A stretch of DNA of 64,000 nucleotides, taken from assembly GCF_004771005.1 (NCBI RefSeq), contig NZ_RQHV01000052.1, positions 16,307-80,306 of the forward strand, given 5' to 3'. Position 1 is the first letter of the stretch; each line of letters starts with the position of its first letter. The notes under the pieces are model-generated. The model did no database searches and had not been told where the DNA came from. It worked only from the letters and a program-made list of their open reading frames with translations. Source of the DNA: Leptospira ilyithenensis (GTDB lineage Bacteria; Spirochaetota; Leptospiria; Leptospirales; Leptospiraceae). This document shows, in pieces, positions 27,852 to 36,311 of the stretch. A program made the position numbers and the translations under genes.

Positions 27852-28616
27852 TTAATCGATGCGGGCGATCTCTTTTAGTTTATGATCCAGTAGATAAAAC
27901 CGGCCGTCTAACGACTCTGCGATGAATGTACAGCTGTCTACCCAATCTCCGTCATTCATGTAGATGGTTGAGCCGATCGTGGTCATACTTGGCGTATGAG
28001 TGTGACCGCAAATGACTCCGTCTACATTGTGGTCATTGGCATATTGAACCAGGATGGATTCGAATTTTGTAACATTGGCAAGAACGGTTTTGACTTTTGA
28101 TTTTAAGTATCCGGAAAGAGACCAATATTCTTTTCCGAAAAATTTTCTTAACCGATTCAATACAGAGTTAAAGAAAACGACAAGGTCGTATGTTTTGTCG
28201 CCTAGATGGTACAACCAACCTAAATTTCTCATAAATCCGTCGAACTGGTCGCCGTGGATGAGTAGCAGATTTTTTCCTTTGACCGTTTTGTAGATTAGGT
28301 AATCGCTTAATGGTATTTCACCGAATTGGAAGGCATTCTTTAACAAAAGATTTCGGAAAATCATATCATGGTTTCCCAAGATATAATTTACGTTTCGTTT
28401 TCTGCTGTATTTTAAAATTTTTTCTATTACTTTTCCATGGTCTTTGTTCCAATACCAATGCGAATTGAGAGCCCAAAGGTCTACAATATCACCGATCAAA
28501 AATAAATTTTCAAATTTAATTTTTTTAAATAGTTCCAGTAGCAACGCAGCTTTGCAATGTGAGGTACCCAGGTGAAGGTCTGAAATGAAAACGGATTTGT
28601 ATTTTATTTTTTTCAT
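27852..28616 (-). CDS. LpxH-like metallophosphoesterase
   Basis: 254-aa calcineurin-like phosphoesterase with all metal motifs in order: SDLHLG (about residues 12-17), GDIVDLW, GNHDMIFR, LIHGDQFD and GHTHTP. This matches the UDP-2,3-diacylglucosamine diphosphatase (LpxH) branch, which acts in lipid A synthesis, but other phosphodiesterases of this fold look the same at this level. lpxD lies elsewhere in the window, not adjacent. A short AT-rich gap separates it from ohr. Confidence 0.8.
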   Translation of the reverse strand: MKKIKYKSVFISDLHLGTSHCKAALLLELFKKIKFENLFLIGDIVDLWALNSHWYWNKDHGKVIEKILKYSRKRNVNYILGNHDMIFRNLLLKNAFQFGEIPLSDYLIYKTVKGKNLLLIHGDQFDGFMRNLGWLYHLGDKTYDLVVFFNSVLNRLRKFFGKEYWSLSGYLKSKVKTVLANVTKFESILVQYANDHNVDGVICGHTHTPSMTTIGSTIYMNDGDWVDSCTFIAESLDGRFYLLDHKLKEIARID

Positions 28617-28690
28617 GTCGGAAAGATTGTATATAAGTTACTAAGTATTGATTTCCGATTTAAAATCGGTCATTGTCAAGTAAGAAGTAT

Positions 28691-30145
28691 TTACTGGATC
28701 TTGCGAATCCGATGATTCAATGAATCGGAAATATAGAGGCTAATGCCATCGGTTGTAATTCCTTGTGGAGTATTGAAGGTTGCCGAGGTTCCGTTTCCAT
28801 CCGCATTGCCCGCAGTTCCTGATCCTGCGATTGTTGTGACAACACCGGTTGCAATCTCCATTTTTCGAATTAAGTTGTTTTGTCTGTCCGCAATGTAAAA
28901 GTAAGTTCCGTCCATTAATATATCTTGGGGTAAATTGAAACTTGCTGAAAGGCCTGTGCCATCGGAAGCACCCGCAGTACCTGACCCGGCAACCGTCGAT
29001 ACCGTACTGGAAGATACAACCATTTTGCGAATTTGATTGTTTTGATAATCTGCAATGTATAGGTTGGTTCCGTCAAAAACTACGTCGGCAGGAAAATTTA
29101 ACTGCGCAGAAAGACCGTTACCATTCGTATTTCCGGGAGAGCTTGCAATGCCTGCAATAGTAGTAACTGAATTTGTTGCTAAATCTATTTTTCTGATTGT
29201 ATGTAAAGCAAAGTTGGTTATGTATAAATTCTTTCCGTCGCTTGCTATTCCCAAAGGATTGGCAAATGTAGCATTTGTACCGATTCCGTCTATATTGCCG
29301 GATGCTCCCGATCCTGCGATCGTTGTTACTTCTCCTGATGCCAAAACAATTTTTCGAATCAAATTGTTTAAGACATCGGAAATATATAGATTCGTTCCAT
29401 CATAGAAAATAGTTTGCGGACCGCTAAATGATGCGGTTGTACCTATTCCATTGGCGAAACCGGAAGAAGCACTTGTAGAACCTGCAATCGATGTGACAAG
29501 TCCTGTTGCCAAATCCATCTTACGAATGTTATTGTTTTGATTGTCGGCAATGTACAGATTGGTTCCGTCACTTGCCAAACCTTGCGGCATATTGAACAGT
29601 GCGGAGGTTCCGGTACCGTTTGAAAATCCTTGGGAATTTCCCGCTATCGTTGTCACATTTCCCGCAATCGAAAGAGTTTTCAAAGAGCAGCTAACGGAGA
29701 TATTCGATACATCGGCGATTGCTTTCCCTGATCCGTTGGAAATGATACAATCAGCTAACGGAGATGATTTGACCGTTACATTATATGAGCTTGTTTTTGT
29801 AGGAAATAGAAAAGAGTTACCCAGATATTCGACCGCTATGTCATCGGATTTATTATTTTGTAGGACTAGCTCCGTTGTCAACAACCCGGAGATAACTCCG
29901 CCAATTTTAAAATTAGAAGTAGAAAGCGAGGCATCGAGCAGTCGTCCGCAATGGGGAGAAACATCCCCCGAAATCGCTTTCCAAAGAATTGATAGGGTAT
30001 AATCTTTGTTATTCGGATCACAAACATTGGAAAAGCGAACTGACTGGCAGTTTAGAACCAGTGTAGAGGCAAGCAGGGGGGCGAATGAATAAAATCTCTT
30101 CCATTTCCAGCAAATTCGCAATTGATCTTCCAACACATTCACCAT
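28691..30145 (-). CDS. NHL-repeat beta-propeller lipoprotein
   Basis: 484 aa with a lipoprotein signal (lipobox LVLNC around residue 33). An N-terminal module carries CDPNNKDYTLSILWKAI. About six NHL-type repeats follow from residue 165, each of the form FxxPQGIxxDGTxLYIAD, RKMxxATGxVTTIAGSG, ADGxGTxAxF. It would form a six-bladed surface propeller, probably for binding rather than catalysis. The first ATG lacks a ribosome site; a TTG at 30121 preceded by GGAAG is a good alternative start. The N-terminal module recurs in the truncated gene at 35864. Confidence 0.85.
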   Translation of the reverse strand: MVNVLEDQLRICWKWKRFYSFAPLLASTLVLNCQSVRFSNVCDPNNKDYTLSILWKAISGDVSPHCGRLLDASLSTSNFKIGGVISGLLTTELVLQNNKSDDIAVEYLGNSFLFPTKTSSYNVTVKSSPLADCIISNGSGKAIADVSNISVSCSLKTLSIAGNVTTIAGNSQGFSNGTGTSALFNMPQGLASDGTNLYIADNQNNNIRKMDLATGLVTSIAGSTSASSGFANGIGTTASFSGPQTIFYDGTNLYISDVLNNLIRKIVLASGEVTTIAGSGASGNIDGIGTNATFANPLGIASDGKNLYITNFALHTIRKIDLATNSVTTIAGIASSPGNTNGNGLSAQLNFPADVVFDGTNLYIADYQNNQIRKMVVSSSTVSTVAGSGTAGASDGTGLSASFNLPQDILMDGTYFYIADRQNNLIRKMEIATGVVTTIAGSGTAGNADGNGTSATFNTPQGITTDGISLYISDSLNHRIRKIQ

Positions 30146-30325
30146 TCTGGAAATTTTTTGCTAGGAGTAATACACCGTCAATCAAACGTAATCACTTCAT
30201 TCTCTTTTTTTCATCCTTCCGCAAGATATTCAGGAGATTCGAAAAAATGCATTTGAGAATGATGAACATTCCGGTATACTTTGGTTTTTGGAAAGAAACC
30301 CGAATATCGGACAAAAGGTAAAAAT

Positions 30326-30733
30326 ATGAGCTTGAAAACTTATCACGGAAGTTGTCATTGTGGAGAAGTAAAATACGAGGCGGATCTGGATCTCAGTCTA
30401 GGCACGGGGAAATGCAATTGCTCCTATTGCAAAAAGGTAAGAAACTGGTCTACCATTACAAAGCCAACCGCTTTTCGTTTGTTAAATGGTGCAGATAGTC
30501 TGAGTTTCTATCAATTCGGAACAAAATCCAACGCACATTATTTCTGCAAAAACTGCGGAATCAGAGTTTACTCCAAGGGTTATGTGGAAGAAATCGGCGG
30601 GGATTATGTCTCTATTTCAATTTCCAGTTTGGATGATGCAGAACCTTTGGAGTTGGCAAACACCCCCGTTAGATTTTCTGACGGCTTGAATAATAATTGG
30701 ATGAACGAACCTTCCGAAACCCGTCATCTGTAA
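30326..30733 (+). CDS. GFA (glutathione-dependent formaldehyde-activating-like) zinc protein
   Basis: About 135 aa. Zinc-binding cysteines occur as CHCGEV, CNCSYCKK and FCKNCGIR, the arrangement of the CENP-V/GFA fold. Some members act on S-hydroxymethylglutathione, but most are of unknown function. ATG 30326 is chosen because the domain begins right after it and AAAGG precedes it. The next gene begins 6 bp after its stop. Confidence 0.88.
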   Translation: MSLKTYHGSCHCGEVKYEADLDLSLGTGKCNCSYCKKVRNWSTITKPTAFRLLNGADSLSFYQFGTKSNAHYFCKNCGIRVYSKGYVEEIGGDYVSISISSLDDAEPLELANTPVRFSDGLNNNWMNEPSETRHL

Positions 30734-30739
30734 ACAGTA

Positions 30740-33067
30740 TTGAAATCAAATGTTATAAAAATCGGCAGTGTTCTCTTTTTGGGTCTCTTCTTCCTCTGGA
30801 AATTTTCCAATTACCTTACAGGTGCGGAGCCTGTCGGTTGGGATACGGGAGGTCATTACCAGTTAGCAAACGTTTATCGGGAGTCGTTTGAAAATTTCGA
30901 TTCTCTTGCCTGGGACGACGGTTGGTTCGGCGGGTTCGCTGCTTTTTACTTTTATCCTCCTTTCTTTTATTTTTTAACGAATATTATTTCCATCTTCTTG
31001 CCTGTTAGTTTTCCTTTTGCTTTCGGGTTTGGTATTTTTTTGATCATCCCTCTTCTTAGTTATTCAATCATTCGTTTTTTGAATGTATTTGTTTTGAACC
31101 GACTTCCTCTTTCCTATCTGCTTCCTATTTATGGAACGTCTGTTTTGTTTTACTTTTCTTATTCAGGTGACGGGCTGCAAGGAACAAGTGCGATCGGAAT
31201 GCAGCAGGGAACTTTCATCTCTTCGCTGGCTCATGGATTTTTATTGATTTCTCTCACACATTTGGAAGTTTTTCGTAAAACCAAATCCAGGGAAGAAGGA
31301 ATTAAGTTTATCTTAATATCTTCCTTACTTATATATACGCATTTCCTAACATCTTTTTTCTGGGGACTGGCGGTCTTGCTTCATTTGATCGTATTTCGCA
31401 AAGATTGGTTTCAAAACCTTAAAAGCTATTTTTTCTTTTTTATCGCCATACTGATGTTATCATTTCCCATTCTGTATAATTATCTGAAATTCAGCGGATA
31501 CACTAGCGGAATATTTTACGGATATACTTATCCTCCTCTTTTGTCGATTTTGGGAAAAGATGCTTATGATGTGGCATTGGCGTCTACTGGCAACGGCGAA
31601 AATTTTCTGATAGCATATATTCGTGAACTATTGTTGAGCGGAAGAATCGTCTCAATATTTTTATTATTCGGTTTTGTTTCCTTATGCGTTCGGTTTTTAA
31701 AACATAGAAACGGAAGAAGATATGCAACTGTTTTTACCTTCTTTTTTCTTTGGTTGTCTTTGGACAATACTTTCGGATATATTATCCCAGGTCTGATGAT
31801 TCATAATTACCGGGCATTCGATTCCGCCTTTTTAGGATTTTCCATGTTATCTGTGCTAGGTGTTACTCATATAATGATGCGCTGGAAATGGAAACTTCCC
31901 GTGCAATGGGGACTTGTCTTTTTATTTTTATTTACATTGAGAAATTTTATTTTTTTTCAACCAAAAGAAGTATTATCCGATCGGAATGTTTCCAAGGAAA
32001 TGGAACTTCATCTTCATGAAGCCGAAAAAGCTTTGGAACTACTTCCTAAGGGGGCGCTTGTATTTCCTGAAATCGTTCGAACGAGTATTATTTTGGATAC
32101 CCCGCATTTTTGGTCGAATTTACTTAGAAAGCACGGACTTAGAAACGCTTTGGGTCTTACTGTGGAATCTTCGTTGTATCCGACGCTCGCTTTTAATTGG
32201 GAGGAATTCGGACTGGAGCATACTTTCCGTTGGGGAACGAATCTCTCCTGGAAAAATCTCTGGGTATCCAGCCTAACGGGTGATAATGAAAATGCTCAAC
32301 TGCCTGAATTTTTGAGAAGATCCGGAGTGAGATATCTGACTGGGCATACTGGAGCGTTTTATGAATTTATAAAAAATAGAAAGAACGATTTTAAGATTCT
32401 ATTTCGATCCGGTCCGTTTCTGATTGTAGAATTGCTTTATCCTTCCGAAAAACCGAATCTTCCGGGAGGGTATTTATCCTACTCTTGGTTACACTCCAAG
32501 ACTGCAACCAAACCGGATGTTTTTTTAAGAGATTCAAATACGATTCTCGCCCGATTGGTTTCCCATAACATTCTCATAAGAATTGTCAATCTGGAATCAT
32601 CTTCCGAATTTTCGGATGATGATTTGAAACAAAGTTTAAGTTTTCTATTTCTTTCCGTTGATCCTAAATACAGTCTGGACGGAATTGCTTATGCAAAGTC
32701 ATTTGCACAAAAGGGGATCCATATCATTTTGCTTGGCGTACCTGCACCGCCTAATGATCCTTATATATGGGATTGGAGTCCTGATGTAGAGGAAAAAATG
32801 AAAACATATTTGAAAACCTTGCAGCTAAAAACAAATCCTTGGAAGTTCCATAATATAGGATATTTTCCGGAATTGAAAGAGAGTGACGGGAAATCCCTTT
32901 ATCAGTCGGATTCACACCAGCTAGCAGTAATTAATGGAAAGGAAAGGATTAATGTTTCTCTTTCGGGTTTTCGTTCCAAATGGATCACATGGGCTTTGAT
33001 CTTACTTCCGATCTTTTATTTATTAGTTCCTATCATACGAAAGACCCGATATCTCTCGTTTTCATAA
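30740..33067 (+). CDS. Large polytopic membrane protein, glycosyltransferase-like
   Basis: 775 aa with about ten or more hydrophobic spans in the first 420 residues and a long extracytoplasmic C-terminal region (about 430-745), then a final span near 750. The early GAEPVGWDTGGHY and later IPGLMIHNYRAFDSAF resemble large GT-C-type or 6-pyruvoyl-tetrahydropterin-synthase-related membrane proteins of surface-polysaccharide pathways. The start is a TTG without a visible ribosome site, 6 bp after the GFA gene, so coupling is possible. Its 3' end overlaps the convergent membrane gene by 52 bp. Confidence 0.65.
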   Translation: MKSNVIKIGSVLFLGLFFLWKFSNYLTGAEPVGWDTGGHYQLANVYRESFENFDSLAWDDGWFGGFAAFYFYPPFFYFLTNIISIFLPVSFPFAFGFGIFLIIPLLSYSIIRFLNVFVLNRLPLSYLLPIYGTSVLFYFSYSGDGLQGTSAIGMQQGTFISSLAHGFLLISLTHLEVFRKTKSREEGIKFILISSLLIYTHFLTSFFWGLAVLLHLIVFRKDWFQNLKSYFFFFIAILMLSFPILYNYLKFSGYTSGIFYGYTYPPLLSILGKDAYDVALASTGNGENFLIAYIRELLLSGRIVSIFLLFGFVSLCVRFLKHRNGRRYATVFTFFFLWLSLDNTFGYIIPGLMIHNYRAFDSAFLGFSMLSVLGVTHIMMRWKWKLPVQWGLVFLFLFTLRNFIFFQPKEVLSDRNVSKEMELHLHEAEKALELLPKGALVFPEIVRTSIILDTPHFWSNLLRKHGLRNALGLTVESSLYPTLAFNWEEFGLEHTFRWGTNLSWKNLWVSSLTGDNENAQLPEFLRRSGVRYLTGHTGAFYEFIKNRKNDFKILFRSGPFLIVELLYPSEKPNLPGGYLSYSWLHSKTATKPDVFLRDSNTILARLVSHNILIRIVNLESSSEFSDDDLKQSLSFLFLSVDPKYSLDGIAYAKSFAQKGIHIILLGVPAPPNDPYIWDWSPDVEEKMKTYLKTLQLKTNPWKFHNIGYFPELKESDGKSLYQSDSHQLAVINGKERINVSLSGFRSKWITWALILLPIFYLLVPIIRKTRYLSFS

Positions 33068-34437
33068 ACAAGCTCCGCTTTTTTTGAGCGTTTCAAAGCA
33101 TCTGCGACGGGCTTATAATAATGTAGATTTACAACTGCATATTTATAACCTAAAATACCCGGAATCTGTTCGTAATCCAAACTGCTTCCTTCAAAAAAAG
33201 ACCTTTGCAACGTATATTTTTTCTGGTCATAGGCCCATGAATAAATCGGATTTAGTCCGAATAAATAATTCTTTTCGGGAGCTCGAAAGACAAAGTAAGG
33301 ATAATCCCCCCAAGACAAAAAAATCTTTTTCTCTTCCGGCAGATTTTTTGTGATCCAGTCGGCAGTACTGAACGCGGGATTCGGGTCTGTAAATTCATAC
33401 TGTATTTTCATTTTTCCGTAAGTGATTGGAAACAGAATCAATAACAATGCGGCGATTCCCGCATAATTGATTTGCCTTGGGCTTGGCTTTCCGCTAAAGC
33501 AGAATAAATACCCGAATAAAAAATAATATTCAAATAATCTTAAAGATGAAATCCCGAATATCAGATAAATGATTGTTAGGCTAAGAAAAATCTTTTGCGT
33601 TATGGAAAATTCATTTCCATGAAAGATATGATAAATGATAAAAAGCAATAAATACCAAATACCGCCCCAGATCAAACTTCTTTCGGGGGCCAACCATTCT
33701 GCAATTGCCTCGGTATCTGCAGGAGGAAAGGCTTGGACTATCAGTTCTAAAAAGTATCCTTCAAACTGATTGGGAAAAGAAGGATGAAAGATCATTCCTA
33801 AAGCTAAACCGGAAACCGTATAAAGAACAGGTTTATATGTTAAATCTTTTGTTTTAAAGTAGTCTCCCAATAAAAAGAAAAAAGAGAAGATGAATAGAAT
33901 TGGAAAACCTGCGTAAGTCCAAACCGAAAAAAAGGAGATCAGAAAAACATGGATCCATTTTTTTTCTTTGTACTTTCTGAGATAAAGAAAGATGAATCCT
34001 AAAAACAAAACGATTCCTCTTCCGAAAAGCAGTCTTCCTGTAAAAAGAGGAGATCCTAATGTAAAGAATAAAGATGCGAATAAAGCGGAAAAGGATTCCG
34101 ATTCCTCTTCTAAAAAAGAATACATCTGATGCAATGAAAAGCTTAGGCAAACAAGTAAAAATATTCTGATCGAGTTTGTTTCCGAAAGAGGAAGTAACAA
34201 AAAAGGCATTTCAAAAACATGAAAAAGAAAATGATAATCCGTAAATGCGATGTTTTGTATTCCGAATTCCGGCCAGCCGAGCGTTCTTACGAATCCATCA
34301 TTTAAGTAAAGTTTTGCGATTGCGGAATGATAATAAATATCCGCATCCGGTAGGTGATTGCCGGAGAAAAAATAAATCGTATAGAAAAAAATCGAAATTC
34401 CGGTTGCGATCGAAGAAGGTTTGGATATTCGGATCAG
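33016..34437 (-). CDS. Polytopic membrane protein, glycosyltransferase-like, with probable CTG start
   Basis: The first ATG is at 34209, but the same frame is open and protein-like for 76 codons upstream: MIRISKPSSIATGISIFFYT, then FFSGNHLPDADIYYHSAIA and LYLNDGFVRTLGWPEFG. No ATG, GTG or TTG exists there. A CTG at 34437-34435 overlaps the upstream lipoprotein's TGA as CTGA, which mimics ATGA coupling, giving about 473 aa. The protein has about nine spans and a C-terminal extracytoplasmic domain (DWITKNLPEEKKIFLSWGDY), as in GT-C mannosyltransferases. The 3' end overlaps the convergent gene by 52 bp. Confidence 0.65.
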   Translation of the reverse strand: MIRISKPSSIATGISIFFYTIYFFSGNHLPDADIYYHSAIAKLYLNDGFVRTLGWPEFGIQNIAFTDYHFLFHVFEMPFLLLPLSETNSIRIFLLVCLSFSLHQMYSFLEEESESFSALFASLFFTLGSPLFTGRLLFGRGIVLFLGFIFLYLRKYKEKKWIHVFLISFFSVWTYAGFPILFIFSFFFLLGDYFKTKDLTYKPVLYTVSGLALGMIFHPSFPNQFEGYFLELIVQAFPPADTEAIAEWLAPERSLIWGGIWYLLLFIIYHIFHGNEFSITQKIFLSLTIIYLIFGISSLRLFEYYFLFGYLFCFSGKPSPRQINYAGIAALLLILFPITYGKMKIQYEFTDPNPAFSTADWITKNLPEEKKIFLSWGDYPYFVFRAPEKNYLFGLNPIYSWAYDQKKYTLQRSFFEGSSLDYEQIPGILGYKYAVVNLHYYKPVADALKRSKKAELVYENERYRVFRMIGTNK

Positions 34438-35759
34438 GGATATTCGCCCGGTTTGACTTTCATTGTTTTTGTAACGGAAACAAGTCCTCTCGGACTGAAT
34501 GAAGAAATGGTTCCTAGAATAACAGGAGATCCGGGAGTTGCAGTCAATTGTCCTGTGGACGCAACTTTGTAAACCTCAAGTTGTCTTTCGCTACTGGCTG
34601 CACCCGTATCGGAAAAAAAATAAATGAATCTACCGCTTTCATCCCAAGTTAAGCCTCCGGGAGCGTTCCCCACACCGATGGGAAATCCCGTAGGACTGAG
34701 TGTGCCTGTGGATGAATCTACTTTCAAAAGTTGAAGCCTGTTGCCTGACGAATCGGAATAGGCAAAAGCAACGAATCTTCCGTAAGGATCGATTGTTAAG
34801 GTTTTGCTCGACGTGGCAGTTGCCGAATAACTACTAGAAGGTGTAAATGGAGATCCCGGGATTGCACTTACCGTTGAATCCTGGTTGTAGATAAAACCTA
34901 TAATCGGAGCCGCGATATTGGCAATGGTGGTGTAAACGTAATTTCTTGTAGGATGTAATGTCAGATTGTCGTTTAACGTTGGTGCAGCGGGCATGGCCAA
35001 TGGACTGCCGGAACCGATAGTTACCGTGCCGGTTGAAGTATCCTGGAAATAGATACTCAAATAAGAAGGATTGGTGATGAATATATTCTGTTCTGTCAGC
35101 GAAACAAGAAGCGAAGAAGGACTGCAATAAGTCCCGAAGGGATACGATGATAATGTACTCTGAGTTAGATTGCCAGATGTGTCTTTTTGGTAAAGATAGA
35201 CATTGGTAGTGCTGCTCGATATAGTGGCGTAGACGTTCGTTCCTGATATGTTAGGTGTAATCGTATTCGGCAAAATACCGGAAGGAGAAGATCCTGTTTC
35301 TGAAACGGATCCGTCGTCCTGAATTTTGAGAAAATAAATTTTATTGAATGTTGATGGTGATCCGAAGCCGGAAGAAGCAAGCAACTCCCTGCTTTTCGGA
35401 ACTCTTTTTAAGTTAACCGGGCTATTACCCGGGGCATTGGGCGGAACCGCCTGCATCCCGACTGTACTTGTTAGTTGGCCGGACTCCGGGTCAACGTTCC
35501 AAACTTTGATTCCTGTTTCGCTTGGACCGGTTTTCAGATAAAGCATTGCTAAGAATTGGGGCACTTCCGCATCAACAAGTTCCGCATCCTTAATCAAACT
35601 TCTGAGATATGTGGAAACCAAATTTGTTTTGAAAAATGCCAAACTGGAAGGATCTGCAGGGTTGTCGAAACCGGGCCGACAATGTTCTGTTATCAGCACT
35701 AAAAGAAAAATCAAGGAAGGGATTGGTAAAAAGGATAATCTTTTTTTTCCGAGGAACAT
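34434..35759 (-). CDS. Beta-propeller (lactonase/YVTN-like) lipoprotein
   Basis: 441 aa. The signal peptide ends at a lipobox-like ITEHC. The mature part is a chain of propeller blades with recurring patterns such as KVWNVDPESGQLT, LLKVDSSTGTLSP and EVYKVASTGQLTATPGSP, typical of seven-bladed 6-phosphogluconolactonase-like or YVTN surface proteins. Function unknown; enzymatic residues are not evident. It is upstream of, and overlaps by 4 nt, the membrane gene ending at 33016. Confidence 0.8.
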   Translation of the reverse strand: MFLGKKRLSFLPIPSLIFLLVLITEHCRPGFDNPADPSSLAFFKTNLVSTYLRSLIKDAELVDAEVPQFLAMLYLKTGPSETGIKVWNVDPESGQLTSTVGMQAVPPNAPGNSPVNLKRVPKSRELLASSGFGSPSTFNKIYFLKIQDDGSVSETGSSPSGILPNTITPNISGTNVYATISSSTTNVYLYQKDTSGNLTQSTLSSYPFGTYCSPSSLLVSLTEQNIFITNPSYLSIYFQDTSTGTVTIGSGSPLAMPAAPTLNDNLTLHPTRNYVYTTIANIAAPIIGFIYNQDSTVSAIPGSPFTPSSSYSATATSSKTLTIDPYGRFVAFAYSDSSGNRLQLLKVDSSTGTLSPTGFPIGVGNAPGGLTWDESGRFIYFFSDTGAASSERQLEVYKVASTGQLTATPGSPVILGTISSFSPRGLVSVTKTMKVKPGEYP

Positions 35760-35863
35760 ACTTTATAATTAGAAGATGTATTTTTGGATTTTGCAACGAA
35801 AATCCGAAAAAAATACCGACTGAAAGTTATTGACTGATGATTTTTCAAGGTTAAAATCAAAAC

Positions 35864-36235
35864 ATGAAAGTAGCGAATTTCCCCGCAAACTCTTTACAGG
35901 TTGAATATGGGCTCATTTTTATTCTTTTGTTTTTGTCCTTCGGATTTGGTTGCAGCCTCCTTAAGATAGGAAACCCCTGTGATCCGTCGTCGGAAAATTA
36001 CAACCTAACCCTGATTACAAAATCCATTCTTCAGGATACGACTGCCAATTGCGGAGTTGGATCTTCCGGGACGAAAACAAATTCGATTTCCTCGTTTCTT
36101 TTTGACAACACTATGAACGGACTCAGTAAAACTTATACCGGGACGATTTCAGGGAATGCTATCATAGTTTCTTTGCCGTATGCGGTTCGGGAAAAAAGCG
36201 AAAGGCTCGTGGGTAATCTCCACCCTTGCGCTTGA
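35864..36235 (+). pseudogene. Truncated lipoprotein (N-terminal module plus partial Ig-like domain)
   Basis: 123 aa. The signal ends near FGFGC. A module CDPSSENYNLTLITKSI with a following ANCG matches the N-terminal module of the NHL lipoprotein at 28691. It then enters a beta domain (TNSISSFLFDNTMNGL, TGTISGNAIIVSLPYAV) of the bacterial Ig-like/DUF5018 type found in large Leptospira lipoproteins. It stops after a foreign-looking REKSERLVGNLHPCA. It is probably the 5' remnant of a longer gene, though a short secreted protein is possible. Confidence 0.5.
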
Positions 36236-36311
36236 CAGCTAGTAAAAAGTAGGTCAATTTAACATTCTGTTTCGATTCCTTTTTCTAAGGAGTTGGGCAA
36301 AGGCGAAAATC

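Noticed and set aside
29055..30002. Long plus-strand ORFs opposite the NHL lipoprotein.
   Set aside because: They arise from the repetitive codon pattern of the propeller repeats; they have no start signals and no recognisable domains.
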